The position numbers and the translations under genes are program-made. Positions 42,450 through 51,346 of a stretch of 64,000 nt of DNA are shown here, piece by piece. How positions within the stretch are numbered: the stretch's first letter is position 1; every line of letters begins with the position of its first letter. Below the pieces are notes generated by a model. It was not told where the DNA came from. It did no database searches and saw only the letters and a program-made list of their open reading frames with translations. Source of the DNA: an uncultured Tolumonas sp. (GTDB lineage Bacteria; Pseudomonadota; Gammaproteobacteria; Enterobacterales; Aeromonadaceae); the NCBI RefSeq assembly GCF_963676665.1, contig NZ_OY781378.1:496001-560000 (forward strand). The letters run 5' to 3'.

Positions 42450-42916
42450 CAGATCAGCTCTACGGTGATGTGGGTAACGCCAAGAATGTCGCGAATAGCA
42501 AAACGGGCATCACGATAGAGATCATCGGCAGTCAAATCTTGTTGATCAGCTTGTTTGTTGCCTTCGGCGGTGCTGTCAAAGTTGCGGTAACGCTCAATGA
42601 GATTGGCATGGGCGGTGGCGTAAACGGCGCGCCGGTAACTAAACACCAGCACGCTTTCTTCATTGATAGTTTCGGCTTCAACGTCTGCCAGCGTGTTGAT
42701 GCCGGCAGCCTGTTGTTCTTGTCTGAATGGCTTCAGATCAGCATTCACACTGGCCATGGCTGACACCACGGCATGAACTAGCCGGGAATCTGTCACTGTG
42801 CCGTCAATGCGTTGTGCATCGCGCACCTTTTCCGGGTCGATAGAGGGCCAGAACGGGTGGCTGCTGATAACGGCAGGTGTTTCGGTCTGGGTCTGGGCAA
42901 CAGAAATAAATGTCAC
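42449..42916 (-). CDS. L: Head completion protein gpL
   Basis: 155 aa, P2 gpL family: FWPSIDPEKVRDAQRIDGTVTDSRLVHAVVSAMASVNADL and LVFSYRRAVYATAHANLIERYRNFDST. Closes the head-tail connector region. Confidence 0.92.
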   Translation of the reverse strand: MTFISVAQTQTETPAVISSHPFWPSIDPEKVRDAQRIDGTVTDSRLVHAVVSAMASVNADLKPFRQEQQAAGINTLADVEAETINEESVLVFSYRRAVYATAHANLIERYRNFDSTAEGNKQADQQDLTADDLYRDARFAIRDILGVTHITVELI

Positions 42917-43006
42917 ATTTGCCTCCGGTTAGGTGGGCGGTGGTCGGGCATCAGAGGGGGTGAGTTCTCTTAGCCCGAGCCGCCCGGTGCGTGGGTCTTC
43001 GCTCGG

Positions 43007-43756
43007 TTAGCTTGCAGGTGCTTCCTGCACAACAGGCGCTTCATCTTGTGCGGCTGGCGTTTCTTCCGGCGCAACAACTTCTTCAGCCTGCTGGGTGCTG
43101 TTCTGTTTTTTGATCTCGCGTTCGGTCTGTTCGATGATCTTCTTCACGCCGCACTTTTCATCCAGCTCGAGCGCGCGTTTCAGATAATCGACGGCAGAAA
43201 CGAGACTGCCCGCTTTGAGCAGGCCCAAACCATGCGCTTTCAGCAGCTTGGCTCTGACCTGGTCAAACATGTCTTTATCCTGCGTGATGGCAATCACACG
43301 GGCGGTTAATTCGGGGTCAACCGGGTTTTGTGACTCAATGGCTTTGATAGACGTGTCTGCGGCTTCTTCAGCAATCAGGCACGCGGTGCTGCGCTCATAG
43401 CGGTCGGGTGTTTGCAGGTCGTGGTGAATGGCATATTCAGCAATCTGCAATGCGCCGGCGATATCACCAGTGTCAATGCGCCAAATCATGATGGTCATCA
43501 GCACGTCGTCTTGTCGGCCTGAACCGCCTTCCAGAACGCCGTCAACATAGGCCACATAATCGGGCAGCAGAGTGCGCTTCACCTCGATTTTCCGCTCAAT
43601 GCTCTGAATGAGTTTCAGCTTCCGGCGGTGTTCAGCCAGCTGCATCAACATCAACTCATACTGATTGGCGGTTTTATTATCCATTTCAGGAATATCCGCC
43701 CGTCCATGGGCGGCAATGACACGCTGTTTATGTGCGCGAAACGGGCTCAAAGCCAT
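43007..43756 (-). CDS. M: Terminase small subunit gpM
   Basis: 249 aa, P2 gpM family: LSPFRAHKQRVIAAHGRADI, LAEHRRKLKLIQSIERKIEVKRTLLPDYVAYVDGVL, DDVLMTIMIWRIDTGDIAGALQIAEYAIHHDL. With gpP it recognises and cuts cos. A Gln/Glu/Ala-rich tail (about 220-249) is a variable extension. Confidence 0.93.
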   Translation of the reverse strand: MALSPFRAHKQRVIAAHGRADIPEMDNKTANQYELMLMQLAEHRRKLKLIQSIERKIEVKRTLLPDYVAYVDGVLEGGSGRQDDVLMTIMIWRIDTGDIAGALQIAEYAIHHDLQTPDRYERSTACLIAEEAADTSIKAIESQNPVDPELTARVIAITQDKDMFDQVRAKLLKAHGLGLLKAGSLVSAVDYLKRALELDEKCGVKKIIEQTEREIKKQNSTQQAEEVVAPEETPAAQDEAPVVQEAPAS

Positions 43757-43766
43757 TGGTTACTCC

Positions 43767-44798
43767 TTAGGCCACTGCTTCCACGATTTCGATGTTTTCA
43801 ATCAGCGCGATACCGTCATAGTCTTCAATGACATAGGCATCGTTGCTTGATTCGTAGTTTTCTACGCGATCGCGTTTCGGGTTATCAATCACGTTGCGGC
43901 GGCGGGCGCCTTCCTGCCAATACAAGCTCAGGTTGTCCAGGCGAGTGATCAAGATGGCGTTAGCAGGGAAGAACGGCACGCGCACAGCCTGCAGGCCACC
44001 AATGCGTTTCTGGCTGATGATCATGTCAGCAGCCATCTGTTCAGAAGGTGCCTGTTCTTTGTTCAGCAGCGGGAAATATTTGTCATGCAGCAAGCCACGG
44101 CCACAAATTGCCACCAGTTCAGTGTCTTCCTGATACCAAGGGGCGATCAGGTTGTTCACTGCGTCATAGACCAGGGCATCCAGTGTTTTGAAGCCGTTGG
44201 CGGTAGTGACCGATGGGCCGATCTGCACTTTGCCTGATGCAGCAGCAATTTCTTTCACCCAGTTCTCTGGCGAATCTTCACGAACGTGTTGCAGCCAGCC
44301 CTTGTTAACATCTTGCAGCAATGGGTGTGCAACGCGATCAGAGGTGGCCGCGCGTGATGTGCCGTTAAAGCCAATCATGATGCGGTCGAGCGCCTGACGC
44401 TGAACGATTTGATCGCGCAAGCGGGTCTGGAAGTCTTTGAACTTCGCCCACATGTCGATGGTGCCGTAACGAATAGCGGTGTCAAAGTTGGTCTGCTTAC
44501 AGGAATAGACGTTTTTGGTCATCGCCAACGGGTCAACCGGAGTGCGGTCGGTCGCGGTGGTGTCGGTGGTGCCAGCGATAGTGCCAGCAATGCCAAGGCC
44601 TAGTTTTTCACCTTCCTGCTCGGTTACGCCAACCATGTTGATGCGGGTCAGAAAGTCAGAGCTTTCCTGAATTTTCGTTTCCAGCGTTTGCTGAACGGTT
44701 GGCGATACGGTGAATTTCACTGATGAGTCGGTCACGCCGTTCAGGGTGGCGATATTACTCAGATATGCGTTGAACAATACGCGGGTTTCATTGCGCAT
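43767..44798 (-). CDS. N: Major capsid protein gpN
   Basis: 343 aa, P2 gpN HK97-fold capsid family: LDRIMIGFNGTSRAATSDR, VNKGWLQHVREDSPENWV, YDAVNNLIAPWYQEDTELVAICGRGLLHDKYFPLLN and SLYWQEGARRRNVIDNPKRDRVENYESSNDAYVIEDY. Preceded by the scaffold gene. Confidence 0.95.
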   Translation of the reverse strand: MRNETRVLFNAYLSNIATLNGVTDSSVKFTVSPTVQQTLETKIQESSDFLTRINMVGVTEQEGEKLGLGIAGTIAGTTDTTATDRTPVDPLAMTKNVYSCKQTNFDTAIRYGTIDMWAKFKDFQTRLRDQIVQRQALDRIMIGFNGTSRAATSDRVAHPLLQDVNKGWLQHVREDSPENWVKEIAAASGKVQIGPSVTTANGFKTLDALVYDAVNNLIAPWYQEDTELVAICGRGLLHDKYFPLLNKEQAPSEQMAADMIISQKRIGGLQAVRVPFFPANAILITRLDNLSLYWQEGARRRNVIDNPKRDRVENYESSNDAYVIEDYDGIALIENIEIVEAVA

Positions 44799-44808
44799 GC
44801 GGGTCTCC

Positions 44809-45639
44809 TTAGCAATCCGTTAAGACGATGTTTGCGTTTCCGCCAGTGGCTGGCGGCACGTTCTGGCCAACTGGTGACCCTTCCAGTGAAGCCTTCAATT
44901 GGGTGAATTCAGTTTTTTGCGTGTTCAGCTGCTGCTCAAGCTGAGCCAGGCGATTATCGGTTTTCACTGCATATTGTTCGCGGGCCGTGCTCTCTTCAAC
45001 AACCGCACCAGCGACTGCTTCAACCGCCTGTGTGACGTCAGAGAATTCCGCTTTTGTTTTGTTTTGCGAGCCTTTCAACAGCTCAGAGATGCGAGTGAAA
45101 AGACCCGGTTTTTCTTCCACTTCTTCGAATTCGAGTGCAGTTTCAACGGCGGCAGTAAACAGGTTTTCAGGCGCCTGTTTTCGGGCAGCCAGCGGGTTTA
45201 CTTTAGCGGCAGCACTGAATGCCAGCATTTCCGTGCCGAGAGAGGCTGGTGTGTCAGTGACAGCCAAACCAACCAGGTAACTGCCACCTGTTGATGGAAA
45301 GTTAGGTTGCATCTCGATTGAGGTGTAAACCTTTTGCTTGGCTTTGTTCATGGCAACCAGATCACCTGTCGGCTCGAGCTCAGCAAACAGAGCCAGCTTC
45401 CCTTTCAGATCACCATCGGCAATCTCTTCCGCTTTTACAGCGGTGACATCGCCATAAGCGCGAAACGGTGAGTCAGGCAGGTAGCCGCGCATGTGCTCAA
45501 GCCAGACGCGGGCTCCGTAAACAGATGGGTTAAAGTTAGCGGCCATCTGCTCGATATCGGTGCGCAGAATCTGACGGCCATCGGTAGTGTCACCTTCAAC
45601 GGCAACGCGAAAAAACTTGGATTTTGTTTTGCCTGCCAT
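44809..45639 (-). CDS. O: Capsid scaffolding protease gpO
   Basis: 276 aa, P2 gpO: SKFFRVAVEGDTTDGRQI, MAANFNPSVYGARVWLEHMRGY (catalytic His region), VYTSIEMQPNFPSTGGSYLVGLAVTDTPASLGTEML with the serine-protease Ser. A C-terminal coiled coil (about 225-255) is the scaffold part. Divergent from gpP. Confidence 0.94.
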   Translation of the reverse strand: MAGKTKSKFFRVAVEGDTTDGRQILRTDIEQMAANFNPSVYGARVWLEHMRGYLPDSPFRAYGDVTAVKAEEIADGDLKGKLALFAELEPTGDLVAMNKAKQKVYTSIEMQPNFPSTGGSYLVGLAVTDTPASLGTEMLAFSAAAKVNPLAARKQAPENLFTAAVETALEFEEVEEKPGLFTRISELLKGSQNKTKAEFSDVTQAVEAVAGAVVEESTAREQYAVKTDNRLAQLEQQLNTQKTEFTQLKASLEGSPVGQNVPPATGGNANIVLTDC

Positions 45640-45773
45640 AACCGGCTCCTTTTTTGTGGATATCGGCCATGTTCAGTAGGTCGGCAAGCGGGTGCAATTG
45701 CGGCGGGTGGTGACATCAGCAATGCACCGATAGGGCTGTGCGCGGCAAGTTTCCTGCGTAGCACAATGCTCGC

Positions 45774-47552
45774 ATGAATACAGAAAGCGTTATTACTCTA
45801 AACTCTGACTTTGAACCGAGAAATCAGGCCAAGTCACTTTACTGGCAGGGGTTCAGGATCCGGCGAATAGCCGAGATACTGAACATCCCAGAGCCGACTA
45901 TTGCCTCTTGGAAAAAGCGAGACGGATGGGATGATGCGAAACCGATCGACCGGGTAGATTCTCTGCTCGAGGCAAGGATCGGGCAGCTCATCATGAAAGA
46001 TGACAAAGACGGGCGAGACTTTAAAGAAATCGACCTGCTTGGCCGCCAGCTTGAACGCATTGCTCGTATCAATAAATACAACAAGCCTGAAGGCAACGAA
46101 ACCGACCTAAACCCTAAGATAATCACCCGAAATGGCGGGCCTAAGAAGCCACCAGATAAGAATGCTATCAGTGATGATCAGCATGTAAAACTGGTTGATG
46201 CCTTCCTTGAATCGATGTTCGGGTATCAGAAGAACTGGCACGCAGCGGGCCAGCAGCACCGCATCCGGAACATTCTTAAGTCACGCCAGATAGGGGCGAC
46301 ATATTACTTTGCCCATGAGGCGTTTATCGATGCGCTGGAAACCGGGCGAAATCAGATTTTTCTATCTGCAAGCAAGGCGCAGGCGCATGTCTTTAAGCAA
46401 TACATACTGCAATTTGCGCGCGACACCGCCGGCGTTGAGCTGAAGGGTGACCCGATAGTGCTGCCGAACGGCGCGATACTTTACTTCCTTGGTACCAGCT
46501 CCCGCACTGCGCAGTCATATCATGGCAACTTGTACCTGGATGAATATTTCTGGATCCACAAGTTCAAAGAGCTGCGCAAAGTGGCGTCTGGTATGGCCAT
46601 GCACAAAAAATGGCGTCAGACCTATTTTTCTACACCATCGAGCATCACGCATGAGGCGCATCAGTATTGGTCTGGCGCGCTTTATAACCGTGGTCGCGTG
46701 AAAGCCGATCGGGTTGAAATTGATTTAAGTCATTCCAGCCTGTCAGGTGGCCGCTTATGCCAGGACGGGCAGTGGCGACAAATCATTACAGTGGAAGATG
46801 CGGTAAGGGGTGGTTGTGACTTATTTGATCTTGATCAATTACGTCTTGAATACAGCCCAGACGAATATCAAAACCTGCTGATGTGCGAATTCATGGATGA
46901 CACCGCCTCTGTGTTCCCGATGCCAATGATGCAGAAATGCATGGTTGACAGCTGGGAGGTGTGGGATGACATCAAGCCATTTGCCAATCGACCTGTCGGC
47001 AATCGTCCGGTCTGGATTGGCTATGACCCGGCAAAGGGCGGTGGTGGCGACAGTGCTGGTTGTGTGGTTGTGCTACCTCCGGCTGTTGCTGGCGGTAAAT
47101 TCCGGTTTATCGAGCGTCATCAGTGGAAAGGGATGGATTTCGAGGCGCAAGCCAGAGCCATAGAGATGATGACCCGACGCTATAACGTGGCATATATCGG
47201 CATTGATGTTACTGGCATTGGTGAGGGTGTTTACCAGCTTGTTAAAAAATTCTTCCCGGCTGTTCAGTCATTCCAATACAGCCCAATCATAAAAAGCCGA
47301 CTGGTGATGAAAGCCTACGATGTGATCAGCAAAGGTCGAGTCGAGTTTGATGCTGGCTGGACTGATATCGCACAGGCATTTATGAGCATCCGGAAGGCAA
47401 TGACCAAAGACGGCAGAGCGCCAACCTATGAAGCGTCACGGTCTGAAGAAGTAAGCCATGCAGATATTGCGTGGGCAGCAATGCATGCCCTTTACAACGA
47501 GCCGCTTGAGGGGGCTACATCAACCAATTCCAGCTTTGTGGAGATTTACTAA
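45774..47552 (+). CDS. P: Terminase large subunit gpP
   Basis: 592 aa, P2 gpP. N-terminal helix-turn-helix (AKSLYWQGFRIRRIAEILNIPEPTIASWKKRDGW), ATPase with a variant Walker A (KSRQIGATYY) and Walker B (NLYLDEYFW), nuclease motifs GYDPAKGGGGDSAG and YIGIDVTGIGEGV. Packages DNA from cos. Its stop overlaps the portal start (TAATG). Confidence 0.95.
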   Translation: MNTESVITLNSDFEPRNQAKSLYWQGFRIRRIAEILNIPEPTIASWKKRDGWDDAKPIDRVDSLLEARIGQLIMKDDKDGRDFKEIDLLGRQLERIARINKYNKPEGNETDLNPKIITRNGGPKKPPDKNAISDDQHVKLVDAFLESMFGYQKNWHAAGQQHRIRNILKSRQIGATYYFAHEAFIDALETGRNQIFLSASKAQAHVFKQYILQFARDTAGVELKGDPIVLPNGAILYFLGTSSRTAQSYHGNLYLDEYFWIHKFKELRKVASGMAMHKKWRQTYFSTPSSITHEAHQYWSGALYNRGRVKADRVEIDLSHSSLSGGRLCQDGQWRQIITVEDAVRGGCDLFDLDQLRLEYSPDEYQNLLMCEFMDDTASVFPMPMMQKCMVDSWEVWDDIKPFANRPVGNRPVWIGYDPAKGGGGDSAGCVVVLPPAVAGGKFRFIERHQWKGMDFEAQARAIEMMTRRYNVAYIGIDVTGIGEGVYQLVKKFFPAVQSFQYSPIIKSRLVMKAYDVISKGRVEFDAGWTDIAQAFMSIRKAMTKDGRAPTYEASRSEEVSHADIAWAAMHALYNEPLEGATSTNSSFVEIY

Positions 47553-48583
47553 TGACCGAGACAACCGCTGTCGCAATTCATGAGCCAGAGGTGATTCAAG
47601 GGCCGTCTGGTACCGCGGCTTTCACGTTTGGCGAACCGGCGCCGGTGTTGAGCCAGCGAGAAATATTTGATTACCTGGAAGCGATGCACAATGGCAAATG
47701 GTATGAGCCACCACTGTCACCATCTGGCTTGGCTAAGGTTTATCGGGCTGCGGTTCACCATGCATCTGCTATCCAGGTGAAGAGAAACATTCTTCGTGCC
47801 TGCTTTATCCCGCATAGGCAGCTGAGCGCCGAGACATTCTCAGCGCTGATGATGGATTTCCTGGTGTTCGGTTATGGCTTTTTGCGTAAGAGAAAAAATC
47901 GCCTTGGCGGCGTGCTGAAATATGAGCACCTGCCATCAAAATACACCCGGGTTGGTGTTGATTTGAATTCGTTCTGGTGGGTGCCTAACTGGTCAACTGA
48001 AATTGAGATCCCGGGCGATGAAGTGTTTCAGATCAAGGAATATGACATCAACCAGCAGGTTTACGGCATACCCGATTACGTTGCCTCAATGAATTCGAGT
48101 TTGCTGAATGAAAGCGCCACACTGTTCCGCCGCAAATATTACGAGAACGGCTCTCACGCCGGCTACATTCTTTACCTGACCGACGCACTGCAAAACGAGG
48201 GCGATGTCGCCGCGATCCGCAATGCCCTGAAGAATGCAAAAGGCCCGGGCAACTTCCGAAATCTGTTCCTTTATGCGCCGAACGGCAGCAAAGATGGCAT
48301 CCGGTTGATACCTGTGGCTGAAGTGGCCGCGAAAGACGATTTCCTGTCTATCAAAAACGTGTCCCGGGATGACCAGCTTGCAGCGCACCGTGTGCCGCCT
48401 CAACTGATGGGCGTTATGCCAAACAACACTGGCGGGTTCGGTGATGCCAATAAAGCCGCTCAGGTGTTTGACGCCACTGAACTCGAAAGCCTGCGCGCGC
48501 TGGCCATGTACCTGAATGGCTGGGCTGGCGAAGCGATCGTGCAGTTCAACCCATACGCTCTTGCCGCCGCATCACCCTCTTAA
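47552..48583 (+). CDS. Q: Portal protein gpQ
   Basis: 343 aa, P2 gpQ: TFGEPAPVLSQREIFDYLEAM, WYEPPLSPSGLAKVYRA, PHRQLSAETFSALMMDFLVFGYGFLRKRKN, YGIPDYVASMNSSLLNESATLFRRKYYENGSHAGYILY. The dodecameric portal forms the DNA channel. Followed by a plus-strand terminator lying inside the convergent antirepressor gene. Confidence 0.95.
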   Translation: MTETTAVAIHEPEVIQGPSGTAAFTFGEPAPVLSQREIFDYLEAMHNGKWYEPPLSPSGLAKVYRAAVHHASAIQVKRNILRACFIPHRQLSAETFSALMMDFLVFGYGFLRKRKNRLGGVLKYEHLPSKYTRVGVDLNSFWWVPNWSTEIEIPGDEVFQIKEYDINQQVYGIPDYVASMNSSLLNESATLFRRKYYENGSHAGYILYLTDALQNEGDVAAIRNALKNAKGPGNFRNLFLYAPNGSKDGIRLIPVAEVAAKDDFLSIKNVSRDDQLAAHRVPPQLMGVMPNNTGGFGDANKAAQVFDATELESLRALAMYLNGWAGEAIVQFNPYALAAASPS

Positions 48584-49438
48584 CTACTGCAGATTGGTGA
48601 GCGACTTTGCCCCCGAAACCGGGGGCTTTTTTGTGCCAAAAATCCAGCAGTAAACTATCTGCCCGGTAACGCAGCTGGTGATGTAGTCACTAGCAATGTA
48701 AGGGTACTCGATGCTTTCCTTCACCTGCCGACCAAGCTCTGCAACGGGCAGTGATTCCTGGAATGCCCGCTGACACAAACCACTGAACGACTCTGGCTCA
48801 ATGGCGATGACATCCGGGTCAGATGAATGGTTCACGTCATGCTTGACGCAAAGGATCCGGTAATACTCAAATAAATCGATAACATTGCTTGAGGTTTCGG
48901 TCTTTCTTGTGAAGTGTTCAATGTCGGGCGTGGGCTGACCCAGTGCATCGTTAATGTCACGCATTTGCCTATACAAATGAGCACGAATAACCGGGTTGTG
49001 TTGTTCGTAAATCTCCAGTTGCAATCTGGATGAGAGGTTATTCAACCCGACTAATTCTGATGTTTTTGTGTTAGCTATATCTATGCCCTCATCAAAGTAG
49101 TTGCAGAGCACATTAAACAACTCGGTTTGGCAGCTAATGAGTAAATTGCGAGCTGATGCTCCTACTTTGTTTGGGTTTATCGTCATTAGCCAGCCATTTA
49201 AATATTGTATTGGCAGAGTGGTAATTTCTCGGTGCTGAATATCTTCTGGGAGTTTTACTTTTCTTTTAGATAATGCGGGTCCGAGTATTGGGTTTGAGGT
49301 CATTCTCTGTAGCTGTTTTCCCCATTGAACCCCAATGCCATTGCAGGCGTCCTTCATGGCCACATAGATTTCACCGCCATCTTCGATAGTCAGTATATCC
49401 ATTCCATAGAACGGAACCCTTGCTACGTCTATGCTCAT
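48584..49438 (-). CDS. P22-Ant-type phage antirepressor
   Basis: 284 aa. The N-terminal P22_AR_N domain (FYGMDILTIEDGGEIYVAMKDACNGIGVQWGKQLQRM..ITTLPIQYLNGWLMTINPNKV) matches phage antirepressor N domains. The C-terminus SDYITSCVTGQIVYCWIF repeats the motif of the homologue at 50223-51052. It lies between the portal gene and cos, an unusual place in a P2-like genome. It may inactivate a repressor or act on a host regulator. Confidence 0.85.
   Translation of the reverse strand: MSIDVARVPFYGMDILTIEDGGEIYVAMKDACNGIGVQWGKQLQRMTSNPILGPALSKRKVKLPEDIQHREITTLPIQYLNGWLMTINPNKVGASARNLLISCQTELFNVLCNYFDEGIDIANTKTSELVGLNNLSSRLQLEIYEQHNPVIRAHLYRQMRDINDALGQPTPDIEHFTRKTETSSNVIDLFEYYRILCVKHDVNHSSDPDVIAIEPESFSGLCQRAFQESLPVAELGRQVKESIEYPYIASDYITSCVTGQIVYCWIFGTKKPPVSGAKSLTNLQ
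48609..48632 (+). terminator. Terminator of the P-Q operon
   Basis: GCCCCC, loop GAAACC, GGGGGC and six T on the plus strand, 26 bp after the portal stop and within the 3' coding end of the convergent antirepressor gene. Confidence 0.88.
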
Positions 49439-49504
49439 ATCATTTCACCCCAACTCAACACTGTGCCAGCCAATGAAAAGAGGGTGCCACACCATCAGCG
49501 CGCA

Positions 49505-49523
49505 GTCGATACCCCGCCGCGCC
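49505..49523 (-). other. Candidate phage cos site
   Basis: The minus strand reads GGCGCGGCGGGGTATCGAC then TGCGCGCTGATGGTG. As recalled, the P2 left end begins GGCGAGGCGGGGAAAGCAC then TGCGCGCTGACGGTG; 14 of the 19 overhang bases and the following decamer agree. Orientation relative to Q also agrees with P2. Confidence 0.68.
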
Positions 49524-49623
49524 TGCCCACTTAATGTGTCGAGTGTAATGCGGGTGCATGAAATATGTGTTCAATAGCGGTTGCCCGCCAGCGCTGGCCG
49601 CACATAAAAAATAGACCGCATTA

Positions 49624-49659
49624 AAAATCATGCAGAATCATGCAGAGATGCATGATTTT
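49624..49659. repeat. ATCATGCA inverted and direct repeats
   Basis: AAAATCATGCA and TGCATGATTTT form a perfect 11-bp stem around a 14-base middle that contains another ATCATGCA. Likely a protein-binding site near cos. Confidence 0.65.
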
Positions 49660-49700
49660 CTGTGCAGTCTGCTGATTCTCATGGTGTTTTCGTTTTGTGT

Positions 49701-50012
49701 GGGGGGGGGTGTCGGAAAAGAGCAACATTGGCAATTGCGCTGAAAATTAATTTTTAAGTTGTTGATTTAATTGAATGCTTATAGTTATAAAACGTAATAA
49801 CTGGACATAACCAACGCCTATAAAAAGAATAACACCATTGATTTATAAGGTTTTTTTATTTCAAGCTAGTTATCTCTATAAACCATAACCTAGTTGCTAT
49901 TTGGTTATTGGTTTGGTTGCACATATCAAAAATAAAATATCTATATATATCAATATATTAATAGTAATAATTAACTATAGTTATTAATGTTACTCTTTTC
50001 CGAACCCCCCCC
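49701..50012. repeat. G-tract inverted repeat flanking an AT-rich segment
   Basis: The left end is nine G, TGT, then CGGAAAAGAGCAACATT; the right end (50012 to 49985, complement) is eight G, TT, then CGGAAAAGAGTAACATT. The arms of about 26 bp enclose roughly 250 bp of AT-rich DNA with repeated ATAACC/GGTTAT motifs and no ORF. Function unknown. Confidence 0.6.
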
Positions 50013-50177
50013 AGACATAAATCGTCTATATATATAGCTTATAAATCATATTCAATTGAATACTTTCATTATCTCATTCAATACCTGTTTAACTTCCTGT
50101 TTATGCGCTCTGTTTTGGCTCTTTGGAAAAGCTCTTTTTTGCCCAACGGTTTTCGGGGTGATGAGTTGTGGCCAACC

Positions 50178-50206
50178 AAAAAAAAGACCGCGCATGATGG
50201 CGGTCT
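50178..50206 (-). terminator. Terminator of the frameshifted antirepressor gene
   Basis: On the minus strand AGACCGC, loop, GCGGTCT then eight T. It starts 17 bp after the stop codon of the restored frame (50223), supporting that frame as the ancestral gene end. Confidence 0.85.
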
Positions 50207-50222
50207 CGTGTTGTAATTTCTG

Positions 50223-51052
50223 TTATGCCTTGGAATTTTCAAACAGCCAGCAGTAAGTCGGCTTCTCTGTAATACAACTTGTGATCAGCTCAGAACCACG
50301 CCATGGATATATCACACTGCGCTGAATTGGCCCGGCCAAATCTTTATTTCAGGGAACTCATTCAGCTCGCGGAGTGCTAGTTCGCGAAAGCTAACCGGCT
50401 CAATTGCTATGCGATTTTCATCACCTAAGTGATTGATATTAAATCGTTTGCTGTGTGTCAGTAGGTTGTAAGCCTCAAAGAAAAAAGCGACATCGTCATT
50501 AGGCTCGTAGTTCTCTTCTACGAACGTATCAAGTGCTGGTGTGTCCCACCCAATTGATTGGTTCACCGTGGTTAGCTGTTGGTAAACATGCTCACGAACG
50601 TCGGGGTGCAATGGCGCTCTCAACTCATTTCGCAGTCTCGATGCCTCTTTTGATAGGGCGATATAATCAAGTGCTTTCCTTGGTTTTATGGCAACACCTT
50701 GCACCCAATAATCATGCAAAACCTGAAAACATTCGCGTTGAAATTCGATAAGTTGTGGTCTTATTTCTGGCTTAACCAAGCGGGTTTGGATGGTAAAAAG
50801 CCAGCCCTGCAGGTATTCGATGGGGAGTGTTATTATGTTTCTCGGTTGATCATCGCCAGATATCTGCGCCTGTATGGTAAAGGCGCAGGTCGAAAGCACG
50901 TCATGACGCATGATTCTTTGTCGTTGTCCTTCCCAATCAATACCAAGACCGCTACACACATCGCGCATAGCCACATAAACACGATCGTTTTCTTTTATCG
51001 TGAGAATATCGACATCATTGAATTTAATTGTTGCCAGTTCTTGTTTTGCCAT
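50223..51052 (-). pseudogene. P22-Ant-type antirepressor paralogue, frameshifted at 3' end
   Basis: The intact part (51052-50312) encodes 246 aa with a P22_AR_N domain (FNDVDILTIKENDRVYVAMRDVCSGLGIDWEGQRQRI..ITLPIEYLQGWLFTIQT), paralogous to the protein at 48584. The frame stops at TGA 50312-50314 after GQFSAV. A one-base shift at about 50318 continues for 31 codons with YPWRGSELITSCITEKPTYCWLF, matching the other protein's SDYITSCVTGQIVYCWIF, and stops at 50223 just before the terminator. So about 30 residues were lost. The truncated protein may still be made. Start at the ATG with GGGGGTGG upstream. Confidence 0.8.
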
Positions 51053-51165
51053 AACCACCCCCATGAAAAATAAACGTGTTTATTTTACATCCAGAGCGAT
51101 GATTATTCAGGCATTAACATGCCCGCACATCACAATTTAAACGAAGAGAAATACTGCAGATCTGG

Positions 51166-51234
51166 TATAATTTTAACCGTAACCAGTTTTATCCCGTACT
51201 TCTCTTGCGCCCACTTCGTTGTGGGCTTTTTTTT
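51166..51234 (+). ncRNA. Possible small RNA near attR
   Basis: An extended -10 promoter (TGGTATAAT, 51163-51171) is followed about 38 bp later by a strong intrinsic terminator (51209-51234). The implied transcript is about 57 nt with no good ORF. The -35 box is poor. Prediction only. Confidence 0.35.
51209..51234 (+). terminator. Intrinsic terminator, plus strand
   Basis: GCCCAC, loop TTCGTT, GTGGGC then eight T. No plus-strand gene precedes it within the prophage right end. Confidence 0.85.
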
Positions 51235-51310
51235 GGCTGTTTTTACCGTGGAAGTACGGATGTTTTGCGCTTATTTTGCGCCAGTTTTGCGCACGCGCTC
51301 CGTAAAAAAC

Positions 51311-51341
51311 AAAAAAGACCAGCTAAAAAAGCTAGTCTTTT
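51311..51341 (-). terminator. Phage-supplied terminator for tRNA-Pro
   Basis: The minus strand reads AAAAGACTAGC, T-rich loop, AGCTGGTCTTTTTT (one G-U pair). It lies 14 bp past the tRNA CCA and replaces the host terminator displaced to attL. Confidence 0.8.
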
Positions 51342-51346
51342 CAGTA

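Larger units (their letters stand above)
49439..50222. other. Non-coding right-arm region
   Basis: About 780 bp with no convincing gene. It contains a cos-like site (49505-49523), an 11-bp-arm inverted repeat (49624-49659), a G-tract-flanked inverted repeat enclosing a very AT-rich stretch (49701-50012) and a terminator (50178-50206). Confidence 0.6.

Noticed and set aside
50056-50256. 66-aa plus-strand ORF
   Set aside because: Cys-rich shadow overlapping the terminator and 3' remnant of the antirepressor on the other strand; no SD.
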